In this document: positions 35,441 to 46,986 of the stretch, piece after piece | How the letters are laid out: each line of letters starts with the position of its first letter | Numbering within the stretch: position 1 is the first letter of the stretch | Program-made: the position numbers and the translations under genes | The notes under the pieces: model-generated | The model's database searches: none | Seen by the model: only the letters and a program-made list of their open reading frames with translations | What the model was told of the DNA's origin: nothing | Assembly: GCA_036172665.1 (NCBI GenBank) | Contig: CM069876.1 | Span: forward strand, 34,379,001 to 34,443,000 | DNA length: 64,000 bases | DNA from: Prosopocoilus inquinatus | Lineage: Eukaryota > Arthropoda > Insecta > Coleoptera > Lucanidae | Direction of reading: 5' to 3'

Positions 35441-38400
35441 CACAAGCAAAAAGTATTTAATTAAAACTTCGATAAGCCACGTATACTATATGATTTGTTT
35501 GTATTATGGACCAAGGACCGAAATCGCCTCAACATCAATCACATTAGCAACAACAAAACCGTTTCATTTTAAATTAAATCCCTTTTACAAAGCCCCCCCG
35601 AACGATGTATCTCCACGGTTTTCGTTTAGGCTGAGGCGTTTTAATAAAATTTCCTCTGGAAGCGGACAAACCGAGAGAAAGAAACAAAGGCGCTTTGAGC
35701 CGCGCCGAAATTACGCCAAAAAAAAAAAGAGGAAGAGATAGGTCGCCGAACATAAAATAATTCACCGTCAACATTTATATCTGCAGGAGTACAAAAGATA
35801 CTTCATACAAGTACAATTAATGACATGGCAGTGGTACCATAAATTACCCAGCAGCGCCGCCGTGGGCGGAATAATATTAAAGATTGCTACTGCTATCGGA
35901 GAGAAGTGCATATTAATCAGTGGTTGATAAATGTGCAACATGCTACAATGATACGAGACGAGGATACGCGCATCTATGTATGGAACTGCAATCATTCTAT
36001 CATAAAGAGAAAATAATAGCAGCGCAGTACCGGTCGCCGGTTATTGGACCTTAAAAGGGTACGTACGAGCTCCATAGAGAACTGAAACAACAAAGGATTC
36101 GATTGGCGTGTATTTATGTTCGGACAATAACAGCTTTTGTTCTCGAATTCACCGGATTTTGCGCCGATCGACAATAATATTTCATTTCTTGTTTCATTTC
36201 TACATAGGGTTTTCACCCCACCAACTGCTTCATACTATTACAAACGAAATAATTGACTGAACCACTAAAACCAAACACCCAGTATTACCCTTCATGATAA
36301 AAAAATAAAACTTGCGACATTATAAAGATCTGAATTTCCTATCGATACCAAGAAAAAATAATAATTTTATTTAATCTCTTGGTCTATGACAAAGCTTTCA
36401 TTTAGAGTCGCGACACCAGAAAATTTCTGCAGACGTAAACAACGCATCATTTAATAGTAATAACAATATAATAATACACGTTTATTTCCTTTGTGCCAAT
36501 AAAGCATGGAAAACGTCATTTTGACTATAAACTAAATACAGCTGAATGTATAAAAACAGGCACAAAACATCAACATTTGCTACCTACTTGGTGGATAGGC
36601 AGAAGATTGACTGACTACGATTAACTTATCACCTACAAAGTCAAGTAACAAAGGTCAGCATTCGGACGAATGATTTTCAGTGCCGCCGGCAACTACAATG
36701 GGACGGATGTGGGTTTCTCAAACCAACGCGAAAATCTGATTAAAAAGGGCGCCACTCAATTTTCTTGGAAACCGCGAAGAAAACTAAGAAAACGCGGTTA
36801 CATCCAGAATACTTCAACACACAAATAAAAGGAGATGTCATACAATTCAAGCACAGTAATTAAACGTTAGCTACGCAATTAAAATCTTGGTAAAAGTTTA
36901 CAGCAAAAGATGGTGAGCACGTACATCAAGCGTAAAGAGAGTAAACGAGTTGAAATCCTTAAAACTTGTCGCCAAAATAAACGATGATTATAAATTATTG
37001 CCAAAGTTGAACTCGCAACTCAAATTTTTGACGAAATAAAAATTCAGGCCATTACCAAAATTAAAAGTTACCAAAACTAAAAAGTAGACAAAGAAATCCT
37101 GAAAGGATCAAATAATTTAACAAAATATCGGACCTATCTGATCACGCAAAAACCATTAATTCTGGCCAGCACTTACGGCTCAATAATAAGAAAATAATCG
37201 CAACGAGGGAAACGGAAACAAAACAAAATTAACGGTGTACATAAAAGTGTTTGGTCCGACCTATAACAGCAGTTCGTCATGTCAGCAAGGGCCGTGAATA
37301 TCTACTCTAACGAGACTGTTTCCTTTTATCCAGACACTCGAAGGGCTTGGAACACGCTCACCGCGACAAAATGCCCAGCGGTGAAGTTTAACCCCATGAA
37401 ACGCGTAAGTGTACAGCGTGGGGGTCTGGAGGCAAAACACCAAGTAACTCGACCCAATAGAAAAAACCTGTAGAATATATTAATTGCCAGGCCGGGAAAA
37501 CCGCGTGAACACGCTGCTTATTTTGGGATCAGTCAGGGACGGCCAAAGGCCGTGAGATATATTTCTCAACTCAACAAATAACTCAGCCAAAAGTAAAACC
37601 ACCCCAAACTCGTTAGAAGTTAATCAAAGATTGCATCCCATATCCGTAACTTCCTAAATTTGTCTTAAACAGACTAAAACCAAAGTTTACAGAACGGTAA
37701 ATAGCACACCCTGAAGGGCATATTCATATTACCAAATAAGCTGACGCCTGAACGGTCGTGTCAGAAATTTCCGCAAAAATTCCGCAACGTAAAATAGCAA
37801 CGGCAACTGGCCTACAAATTTGGTCGAGAAGCTTAATCAAATGGCAGCACAAGAAACGAAAGGTCCACCCGAGGTCGACAATTCGTTGGGGAAAATTCAC
37901 CCGGCAACAAACGTACGCTGACAATGAAGGTATGGAATCTTAAAGGTATACCGTAGTAAAAGCCTAATGGGGAGAACAAGAAGAAACGAAAAACACAGTT
38001 CAATTTAGCCGAAGGCAAATAAAACTCACCTAGAGGTCAAGCACCAGGCTGCACGAAAGAGCATGAAAACTTGGCTTAATTCGAAGTAAACTGTCGAAGC
38101 CTTCCACCGGCCGTGGAATATATTTCGCCCCCTGGGAAATATTACGCGAACACCTAAATAGTACACACACAAAACAACAAGAGTAGAATAAATATAGAAT
38201 AGAATAGAATAGAGAATCAGGTATTGCTAACTCGAACCAGAGGAGAGGGGAAAAAGAGGACCAAGCGAAAAGCAAGGGACCGGAGGTAACATGTCAATAA
38301 GAAGAAAACGTAACCTAACTGAAAACCAATAAAGAGAAAGGTCGAAGGTTACGAGAACGCCCGAGGTTCGAGCGAGAAAGATCGTAAAAACAAATTGAAA

Positions 38401-39294
38401 GCAACGCAAAAAAACACAGACAGAACGGCCTCATCCGGAATAAAATAAAACAAACTTTAACTCGTTTAATTCAACGAGCGAATTTTTATAACGAAAGTAA
38501 AATTGCAATACCAATTCAGAAAAACACCTAATAAAGCGAAAAATTCGGGATTATTAGTTAATCTCTGCCGATTTCGCCAGAGTGCATAAAAACAAATGAA
38601 CACGGCGGATGAGAAATGAAGCGCGCATCAAGCACGCCAAGGAATTCGAGTCGAGGAATCTATAAAAGAGAAATTACTCCGAAATAACTGTTATACAGGG
38701 CGTTACAAGACAACAATTGGAAAAATAAACTGTAACACATTGTAACAGGACAAATTACTATCAGATGTCATGCACTAGGTGAAATAGGAATCGCGATGCA
38801 CGTCATGACGACTCAAGTTGAATTTGTTGTGCACTACAAAAAAGCTAACACAACAGTCCAAGTTTGAATCTTTTGATGCAGGTGGGTCGAAGACAGGTAC
38901 TGGAATTAAGTCTTGATTTCAAGGTCAAGATCAAGATCAGTATCGAGATATGAAACGTGTTTTATTAAAGTCAGTAATTTTTAAGTTTGATACTAGCGAG
39001 AAAACCAATTGCTTTTCTACGGTGTGCTGTATTTCTATCTAAAACTATCCGACAAATAATTTATCATTACTTTCATCATAACATTCTATGAAAATTGGAT
39101 ACGGGAAGCGTTAAGTAAACCACTGTCGGTAAGTGTAATAATAAAGCTTGAAACACAACGGTAATTTGTAGAAAAAAGGAAAGTTCGTCCTTGTCTTTCT
39201 ACTTTCTAACGTATTATTTTCCTTTGTTAAAGTTTTTACAATTGTAGAGTTGTATTTTTAAAATAGCCATTAAAGTTATTCAGTTTTTTTAACA
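35441..39294. other. Non-coding stretch, no gene recognised
   Basis: Contains scattered purine-rich DNA and a TACAGGG-type half end at 38694 without a partner. Open frames at 37279-37473 and 37724-38409 occur on both strands and show no domain. Confidence 0.35.
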
Positions 39295-39298
39295 ATAT

Positions 39299-39625
39299 TG
39301 TTACGAATTTAGGTTTCGTTAAATTTATTTTAAAAATTAAAACTCGATGTACTTAATAAACTAATTTATTTATGACAAAATGTAAAACACCAAAGTCTAA
39401 TTTACTTCCAACCGAGCGTTATACGTTTATGAACTCTGTTGCGATCTAACGATGACTATTTTCCATTCATCGGTCGCTTGCTTTTATAACCCGGGCGGGT
39501 AATCGAGAAGGCTCTAGAACGTCTCCCGATTCTTCAAGTATGGATTTACTTCAAAAACGTTTTATAGAAGCGCGTCAGGCTCTGGCACGTGTAGACTTTC
39601 CGCCACCAGGTGATAATTCGTCACA
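39299..39625. mobile_element. Solo LTR, 327 bp, Ty3/Gypsy-like
   Basis: Starts TGTTACGAA and ends TTCGTCACA, imperfect inverses with TG...CA borders. It is flanked by ATAT (39295-39298 and 39626-39629). A TATA-like CTTTTATAACC lies at 39481, followed by TCTAGAACGTCTCCCG. No internal retroelement genes lie beside it, so it is a solo LTR. The superfamily is inferred from the 4 bp duplication and terminus. Confidence 0.65.
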
Positions 39626-39629
39626 ATAT

Positions 39630-41376
39630 ATTTATTAAAATCACCACTTTTTTTTATTTCGCTAAATTAAATACTATTTTTAGCGGCTAGAAAGAAAAAC
39701 TTCGATGAATAGATCCCTGTCCGAATGTGTGTCGAGATACGCGGGGAAGATCCGGTAGTAGACAATCGATGGCCTCGGAATCTAGCCAAATCGCTTGCTT
39801 TCTATGCGATATTTAATCGAATTGTACGAAAATATTTATTTCTAAAGTTAATATATCTGTAAAATCTAAGTTGCTAATACTATCAATATTTTCAACGTGT
39901 TAATCGAGGAAATCCTCATAAGGAGAGCGACAGCGAAGGAGAAAAAGTGGACAATCTTTAGGGATATAACGGCTCTATTCTGGCTTTCGTGGGGAAACAT
40001 CTGCGAACGCATATTTGGCTATAAATCTCAAACCAACTATCGGAGAAGAAAATCATCTTCCAAGGGTGGCGCGTTGGTTAAAAAGAGTAGATCGTGTTAT
40101 CAGTAAGCCGAGGGTGGTTCTATTGTCAGTCAGACCAAAAAAAAGAGTTTTAGGGTGAGTATATCGCTGACTACCCCTAATTTGCTAGAGATAAATAACC
40201 CGGAGTCATTACAACATCACGCGGTTTACGTTTTGACCTAGTAGGCAAACTTATATAAACTAGTTTGCTTACTAGTATGTAACCCTACAAAAAGCAGTCA
40301 AATAATGCTTTGCAGCAAATTTGAAAATTTTGTCTTGTTTGTTGCTAGTCGCGCCAGGTCGCTAGTTTTACTTGTTGTCCAAGCTTATTGTCAATATGTT
40401 TGCTTGGTTTGAGGTAGGGTAGGTCAGTTAGATTGCATTGGAGTTCTCAAACTACTCCTCTGCTATATGCAAAGGATGTTCGGGAAATCCATTGCAATCT
40501 AAACCGATTTACAACAATAATCAAAGATAAATTGTCTCAAAATATATTGATTTTCCTCAAGTTAATCAACACTGAAAATGCAGTAGGTACTTAAGTAAAC
40601 CCACTAAAGAGCATTTACAGGATGGTTTGAAAGAAAGCGTAACGTTCGAAAATTTGACTCGATTTACTGACCTCCCTCGGATTATTTATCTTTATAAGCT
40701 CGGGGGGGATTACCCCGACGGTTCAAAGTAATGTATATCGAATTTGTTATCTCTATTTGCGTTGCAGAATCGTGTTATTCCTAGAGCCTTGCTTGAATAT
40801 CTGGAGGGTAGCCGGGGTCCGCCCACGAATGTATTCGAGTATTAACGCTATTAGTTTTATCGAGACCGCAGTCATGCCAATTACCATGACTTGCAGGGTG
40901 TTAGGGGATATTGTGACACGATCGATAGACTGATGGCTGCCGCACGCAAGTGTTTGGTTTGAGATGAGTATCAGATGGAAGTGTGAATCACACGTATAAA
41001 GCACAAATATCTTGGAGTTTTCATTTTTGCAGTTGCCTAAATGTATTTCAATAGATTTTACACGATCATTCGCCCTCTGAGTTGCTCTCTCTTCTCGGTG
41101 AGTGTTTGTAGATTTTCTTAAAATCCAAAACCTCCTGTTCATATCTCCAATAAATATAAAACCCTAATCGTAACTTTTCTTATCTGTTTTTCCAAGCTTT
41201 TTATCGATTTTTTCCCTTTATGGACGTTTTCTGTGATTTAAGTCAGCGTGATTATTGGACCTTGCAATAATTCGCAGTAATTTCAGAATAATTATAATTC
41301 CACGGCTGCCTCGTTAGATTCATTTTCATGTTGACAGACCCCGAGAATGGTGACAGTTAATTAAGGCGCATCCGCA
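39630..41376. other. Intergenic stretch upstream of CMC2
   Basis: A strong splice-acceptor-like sequence (pyrimidine tract ending GCGTTGCAG at 40767) is followed by a 54-codon frame to 40933 with hydrophobic character (FIETAVMPITMTCRVL). It could be a decayed chemoreceptor exon, but this is speculative. The 41200-41376 stretch would hold the CMC2 promoter and 5' UTR; no clear TATA box is seen. Confidence 0.3.
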
Positions 41377-41643
41377 ATGCATACAGATTTATCACCGCAT
41401 TTGCACACGGAAGAGTGCAATAAACTAATCAGACGTTTGCTGGAATGCCACGTCGAACATCCAGTTTTAAAGTTCGCAGGCCATTGCAATTCAATAAGCG
41501 ACCAGATGCTGTCGTGCCTGAAAGAGGAGAGGCTGGAGAGGAGGCGAAGGAATGCCGAAAAATCCAGGCGAACGAGAGAGAGGATCAAGAGGCTCTGCCA
41601 AGAAGAGAATGAAATGAAGAAAACAGAATTATTATATAATTGA
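41377..41643 (+). CDS. CMC2: CMC2, twin CX9C mitochondrial cytochrome c oxidase assembly protein
   Basis: CMC2 is a small intermembrane-space protein needed for cytochrome c oxidase (complex IV) biogenesis. This 88-residue intact frame begins [15 protein letters not shown], matching the conserved family N-terminus ([13 protein letters not shown]). It carries two CX9C motifs, C14-X9-C24 and C37-X9-C47, which would form the disulfide-linked helical hairpin and drive import by the Mia40 pathway. A basic, charged C-terminal helix follows ([19 protein letters not shown]). The ATG is the only sensible start, placed directly before the motif. No intron interrupts the frame, and poly(A) signals lie just after the stop. 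A transposon insertion begins about 60 bp downstream. Length is close to the human protein (about 80 residues). Confidence 0.92.
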   Translation: MHTDLSPHLHTEECNKLIRRLLECHVEHPVLKFAGHCNSISDQMLSCLKEERLERRRRNAEKSRRTRERIKRLCQEENEMKKTELLYN

Positions 41644-41646
41644 AAT

Positions 41647-41663
41647 AATAAAATAATAATAAA
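41647..41663 (+). promoter_or_regulatory. CMC2 poly(A) signals
   Basis: AATAAA occurs at 41647-41652 and 41658-41663, within 20 bp after the CMC2 stop, so the 3' UTR is probably very short. Confidence 0.6.
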
Positions 41664-42975
41664 ATTGAAGTTTTAAAAAAAAGAAATTCATGTGTGAGTG
41701 TTTATACAGGGTGTTTGGAAATTGCTAGTACAAAAAAAAATTGTTAGTTGGTGATGGTGAGCTGAAGTCATCAGCAAAAAAATTCAAATAAATATCATTT
41801 TGTTTTCAAGATAGAAATTACGAAAAGTTTGGCCAAAATTGCTGGTGCGCCACTGAGTTAAGATAACAAGCTGTCACATTAGTTACAACTCGATACATTA
41901 TTATCACCGAAATGAAAGCCAGTTATGCCCGTTTGCACCACTATTCCTTAAAAGATAAGTACTACTTAAGTATTAGTTTTGCGTTGTATCGTCATTTATA
42001 GGTTCCACTTAAGGTTTGAATAGTCAAGTCGGACTTACTGTGCGGTTTAAGTGCAAAATAACCTAAAAAATAAATGTTTGATATATTCTAATTGCAAAAT
42101 TATTTGCGAAACATGGATTTGTTGACCGATATGCAGCTTATTGATGATGATGTTGATTTTGAAGTCCTTGACTTAATTGAATTTGGTATACCGAGGCAAA
42201 TACGAGAAAGAAGCAATCACTTCAGTAGCTTAGATAATTTAACATTTTTTCCACGTTTTCGTCTTACGAAACCCACCGTTTTAGATCTATTAGTTAGAAT
42301 AGAAGGTGAATTAGAATTTTTAAATGACATGTAAGTAAATACTGCAATCATGATTGTTATTTAAAGGTAATTCACAAAATGAATTTTACAGGAATCAGCG
42401 CGTGACACCGATAAATCAACTTCTTATATTTCTAAGATTTTGTGCAACTGGAAATCATCTTAGCAGTATAGGAGATTTTGCAGGTGTACATACATCTACT
42501 GTTTCTCGAATAATTGTAAGGGTAGCAGAAGCAATAGCAAGATGATATGAACAAGAAATAAAATTTCCAAGTACTGCAGCTGAAATAAATAACTGCAACT
42601 CAAAATTAATTCTTTGCCATTGCTGGTTTTCCATGTGCAATTGGAACAGTAGATTGTACCCATGTCAAGATTCAGTCTCCGGGAGGGGAAGATGGGGAAA
42701 TATTTAGGAACAGAAAAAGTTATTTCTCAATTAATGTTCAGTGCATCTGCAATGCAAATCTGGAAGTAACTAATATTGTGGCACGATGGCCGGGATCAAC
42801 ACATGATGCCACCATATTTAATAATAGCCGTGTAAGAGCACAATTTGAAAATAATGAATTTGGAAACGGCGTACTTCTAGGAGATAGTGGCTATTTTTTG
42901 AGGTCATACTTATTAACACCTTTTTTAAATCCATCAACTCCAGCTGAAGAACGATATAACAGGAGCCACATTAGT

Positions 42976-45284
42976 GGCTCCGTGAAGTTGGCCCCCACAA
43001 TATTAGTTTATTAACTTACAATTTCGTAGCAATTAGTAATCAATTAGTAATTACTTATGACCGGTAGGTAATAATTTGTAAGATCATTGTTCGGGAGAAA
43101 AACACTATTGACTATTTTGGTGCTAACTTCTCGGGAGCCCCCAACTATTTCAATTATTATATTTTTTCGTTACCAATAATTAGTAAGTTAATTGTAAGTT
43201 TTTGTAATCCCGAAAGCGTAATTTGTAAGTGATCCTTTTACGCTATTTTCATTAATTAATTTTCTGGGTGCTAACTTCTCGGGAGCACCTTACTTAATGA
43301 ACTTTAAATATTTATTCTGCTTAATATTTAGTAAACCTTTAGTAAGTACTTGTAAGTGAAAAATTATAATTTATGACTGTATAGTCCGTGGATTTGGTTG
43401 ACATTTACCTTACTTGATGAGGTTTGAAGAAAAGCTGACATGTTCTTTCTTTTCAATCACATACCACTTATGAAATAGCAATAGTGTGTTTTATTCTTCC
43501 GGCTGATAGCGAAACGTTGAGTGTTTTTCCGATCATATTTCTGTCCGATTCTAAATTTAAAAAAAAAAACATTTACTTGCAATTTTCATCGGACAAGAAT
43601 CAACTTCATTCATATAATAATAATAATAATAAACTATGACTCGTGTACTTACCCGTGTTGCCATTTATTTAAATGGAACTGGTTTCCCTTTATGAAAATC
43701 TTTACCCGATAACTACCGGATACCCGATATTCGGAGAATACCCACGGGATAACTTATTATGTAGCAAATTGGCTTCAATTTGTCAATTCTAGTGCAATGT
43801 TAATGTCTTATGTGAAAAAGGCCTTGGTTAGAAAGAATATCATTTCAAATTTTCTTGTGCGTACATCAGTTTAGAACTCAAGAATAAATTTTATTCTATA
43901 GTGAGTTCCTTTCATTTGTGATAAAAGGTGTTTCTGTCTGAGTTTTGTAAAAATGTTTTAATAACAAGAATTTTCATAAGACAATGTTTTGAGCAACACG
44001 ACCTCGGGTAACGTTACTTAATTTCATTTGATTGAACATTTATTAAACGTTATAAATAGCGTCCAAACATAAACTACTGCTACTGTCAAGTTTCTTGTCA
44101 AATTTTGACGATGCACTTCGAGATATGCCACAACTACAGTTTCCGGTTCTTCATCAATTGAAACACAGCCATCTTAATGAATTTGTAAAAATCAAAATAT
44201 CTTCTTTATTTATTAATTTCCGATAAAATGATAAAGGATAATCTTAATTCAGAATTTTATTCTTTATCGATTGGTCAAATAATATACAGCGTGTTCCATT
44301 AAAAAAAAAAACTCCTCTTTTCCTTATATTTCGTAAGCGCAATGTTCAATTGTTTTTTTTTTAAATGCATCGTTGCAGTCAGGCCAAAAAGTACTACTAG
44401 TTTGCTAATTTAACCGTATCTGTCACTTTAATAATAAAAAAGTTAGCAATAGTGCCGTCTTATTTTTGAAGTCTGTATACTATATAATTTTACTCTTTGT
44501 TACATTGAGGTTTTTTCAATAAATATCAAAATTTTCTTACTTTTTCTTCTATTACCTCAATATACCACACACAAAAAAAACTAAAACGTAACTATCTTCT
44601 AGGGATACCGATACCCATAATTTTGTTACCGGGGTTCCCGTTACTGATACCCGTGTAGTTACCCGTTACCCGATAAGTACACGGGTACTCGATAAGTACT
44701 ATTGTTTGTATAATTGCTATTTCATAAATGGTATTATGTGGTTGAAAAGATAGAGAATATGACAGTTTTTTTCAAACCTCATCAAGTAAGGTAAATGTCA
44801 ACCAAACCCACGGACCCTAGGATACGTACTTGTTTTGTTGTAATTTTTACATTTTAACTTAATTGTTTCAGTTGTAGTTTCAGTTACAAATTATAATTTT
44901 TCACTTACAAATACTTACTAAAGGCTTACTAAATATTAAGCAGAATAAATATTTAAAGTTCATTAAGTAAGGTGCTCCCGAGAAGTTAGTACCCAGAAAA
45001 TCAATTAATGAAAATAGCGTAAAAGGATCACTTGCAAATTACGCTTTCGGGATTACAAAAACTTACAATTAACTTACTAACTATTGGTAACGAAAAAATA
45101 TAATAATTAAAATAGTTGGGGGCTCCCGAGAAGTTAGCACCAAAATAGTCAACTGTGTTTTTCTCCCAAACAATGATCTTACAAATTATTATCTATTGGT
45201 CATAAGTAATTACTAATTGATTACTAATTGCTACGAAATTGTAAGTTAATAAACTAATATTGTGGGGGCCAACTTCACGGAGCC
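42976..45284. mobile_element. Long-TIR non-autonomous element, 2309 bp, with 9 bp target duplication
   Basis: Perfect 9 bp direct repeats CACATTAGT flank it (42967-42975 and 45285-45293). Arms of about 507 bp (42976-43482) and 572 bp (44713-45284) are inverted copies beginning GGCTCCGTGAAGTTGGCCCC. Within each arm the motif GGTGCTAACTTCTCGGGAGC occurs twice (43119 and 43267 on the left). No transposase is encoded. A 9 bp duplication with long TIRs fits MULE or fold-back type elements; the family is not settled. Confidence 0.8.
43505..43612 (+). mobile_element. Truncated hammerhead-element copy
   Basis: Begins within a hammerhead 3' half (ATAGCGAAACGTTGAGTG), followed by TCATATTTCTGTCCG, an A-run and TTTTCATCGGACAAGAATCA. 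This is the same order as in the 245 bp and 247 bp copies. The 5' half of the ribozyme is missing. Confidence 0.6.
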
Positions 45285-45900
45285 CACATTAGTACTAGAA
45301 ATGTAATAGAAAGGTTGTTTGGTGTATTAGAAACAAGATTTCCGCTATTAGCCTAGAGATGTCGCTTAAAAGTTAACACAACATTGACAGTAATCATAGC
45401 CACAGCTGTTTTACATAATATAGCTAGGCGAAGAGGTGAAGAAGAACCACCAATACAACAAAGACATGAACATTTAGCAGATCTAATAATCAATGGTCAA
45501 GTAGCTTCGGATATAAATAACTTGCACAACAAAAACGACTAACAAGTAAGGCAACATTTGGTAAATTTTTATTTTGGAAATGTTTAAAAAAGTATTACTG
45601 TAATGTTTTTTCTTAATAAAACGAATTTGCGACAATTTTTTATTTGAGCTTTTGTGATACTTGATGAAATTTGATAATAGAATGGAATGGAATAAAGTGA
45701 CTTGAAAATTGATAATATACCTACCTATATATATATACCTAATATACCTATAGATTTTTTTTTTACTCTGAACAGAAGTTTAATTTAATTTTCCAGTACA
45801 AGTTTACTAAAATTCAACTAAAACAGATAGATTTAACGTAAACAGATTTAAATGAGGGAACTGTACAGGCACGAATAAAAAATTTAAATGAATTTAACTA

Positions 45901-46635
45901 TTACACATTATTTTCCATCAAATTCCTCGACTGAATTTTTTTGATCTTCAAATCAATCTTTAGAAGTTCCTTTTTATATTCATGTTCTTCTTTTCTTTGG
46001 TTTTCCCGAATTTCTGCTTCGGATTTTTATATTTCCAGTTGTCTTTTTGCCAACTCTATTTTCAGGTCTGCCAATTCTGTATACTTTTCTGCCGGATGGG
46101 AAGAGGATAATGCGATGACATTTGCTGGTCGACGACGCCTTTTCCATTCATTAGAGTTATCATCTCGTGCTTTCCTTTTTATGCCATTTTTTACACATGG
46201 TACAGATGGAGTTGCGTCTTCATAAATAATTTGTATCTCTTCGCTTGTCTCTGCTTCGTTTGTTGACACTGAAGGCTCATTAATCAAATGTTCATCCCTT
46301 GGGTCATCAAACCGATCACCGTCAAACAAATTTTGCATTCCGTGAACAGTTTTCCCATTTATTATTTTTAATGTTAATTCATTAATAGGATTTATATTAA
46401 CAGTTTTGCTACCACCTCCAGTTATATAAATTTCCTTTTTTTCTTCAACAATAATTTTCCGTGTATCTTTTTTTAAGTTGTCCTACAATTTTCTCAGACC
46501 TAAATGCTACTAGACACTGTGAATTAAACTGCTGTGCAATTGTGTTTTATTTTCGATAATAGTTCTACGTTCGTGTATTAAATTCAGTAGTAACTCCTTC
46601 TCTGCAGCAACAAAATTTGGAGCTCGTTTTGCCAT
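45901..46635 (-). pseudogene. Harbinger accessory DNA-binding protein (Myb/SANT type), broken
   Basis: Harbinger elements need a second protein that helps carry the transposase to DNA. Here a minus-strand frame starts at 46635 (MAKRAPNFVAAEKELLLNLI), soon stops, and resumes in another frame from about 46480 to 45901. The later part is acidic (DGDRFDDPRDEH), then basic (KRKARDDNSNEWKRRRRP), then a Lys/Glu-rich coiled-coil-like end (YTELADLKIELAKRQLEI) with an in-frame stop near 46028. N-terminal similarity to the Myb/SANT-like region is inferred from position and pattern. Convergent arrangement with the transposase supports the call. Confidence 0.65.
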
Positions 46636-46986
46636 CTTGGAATATTTCAAGTTCAATTAAATGTATTTGTAACACACACGGTAACACATCAAACTGACAA
46701 TCAACAGATTATGCCAATTTCATTTAAATTATTGGTATCTATATTCACATCATTACGATTGAACTACTTTTAAGATTGGCACGGTGCAACTCAAATGAGG
46801 CTTAAGGTTTACCTTAACTTAAGGTACACCTAATTATAAGGTAGAGCAGTGCAAACGGCCATTACACAAATAATGAGTTGGAGGACATGGTGTTATTTTA
46901 TGGAAAAAATGGGTTTCTGGGATTTCTTAGGACTTCCAGATACCACAGTTTTTCTTTTTGTACCAACCATTTCCACACAGCCTGTA

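Larger units (their letters stand above)
42113..45542 (+). pseudogene. Harbinger (HARBI1-like) transposase, broken
   Basis: DDE-type nuclease that would cut and paste the element. Exon 1 (42113-42330, MDLLTDMQLIDDD onward) and exon 2 from 42392 are joined by a 61 bp GT-AG intron that keeps frame (GELEFLNDM joined to NQRVTPINQ). Exon 2 has a helix-turn-helix-like stretch (GVHTSTVSRII), first Asp in GTVDCTHVK, second Asp in LLGDSGY and, beyond the insertion, the Glu in NVIERLFGVLE. The C-terminus reads TAVLHNIARRRGEE to a TAA at 45540. Breaks: TGA near 42543, a frameshift near 42600, the insertion at 42976-45284, and a TAG at 45354. The breaks are described only; family assignment is firm. Confidence 0.88.
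41926..46861. mobile_element. PIF/Harbinger transposon, 4.9 kb, containing a nested insertion
   Basis: Flanked by TTA (41923-41925 and 46862-46864), the standard PIF/Harbinger duplication. Left end TGCCCGTTTGCACCACT pairs with minus-strand right end TGGCCGTTTGCACTGCT. It holds a transposase gene on + and a second, convergent gene on -, the two-gene layout of Harbinger elements. A 2.3 kb element is inserted in the transposase. Both genes carry breaks, so the copy is inactive. Confidence 0.88.
41705..46986. mobile_element. Outer TACAGG-type element split by a Harbinger insertion
   Basis: The left end TACAGGGTGTTTGGAAATTG and the minus-strand right end TACAGGCTGTGTGGAAATGG agree at 27 of 32 positions, continuing through GTACAAAAA. 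Without the inner Harbinger element the host copy would be about 350 bp, the size of a MITE. TA at both tips suggests a TA target duplication. Confidence 0.6.

Noticed and set aside
30720..36290. TACAGGGTGTTTGGTTTT at 30720 and its inverse-like TACTGGGTGTTTGGTTTT end at 36290 as one 5.6 kb element
   Set aside because: The similarity stops after about 18 bp and the span contains an unrelated LINE; not enough to claim one element.
40753..41142. 129-codon minus-strand open frame upstream of CMC2
   Set aside because: No domain, and the plus strand has an equally plausible exon-like frame with a good acceptor.
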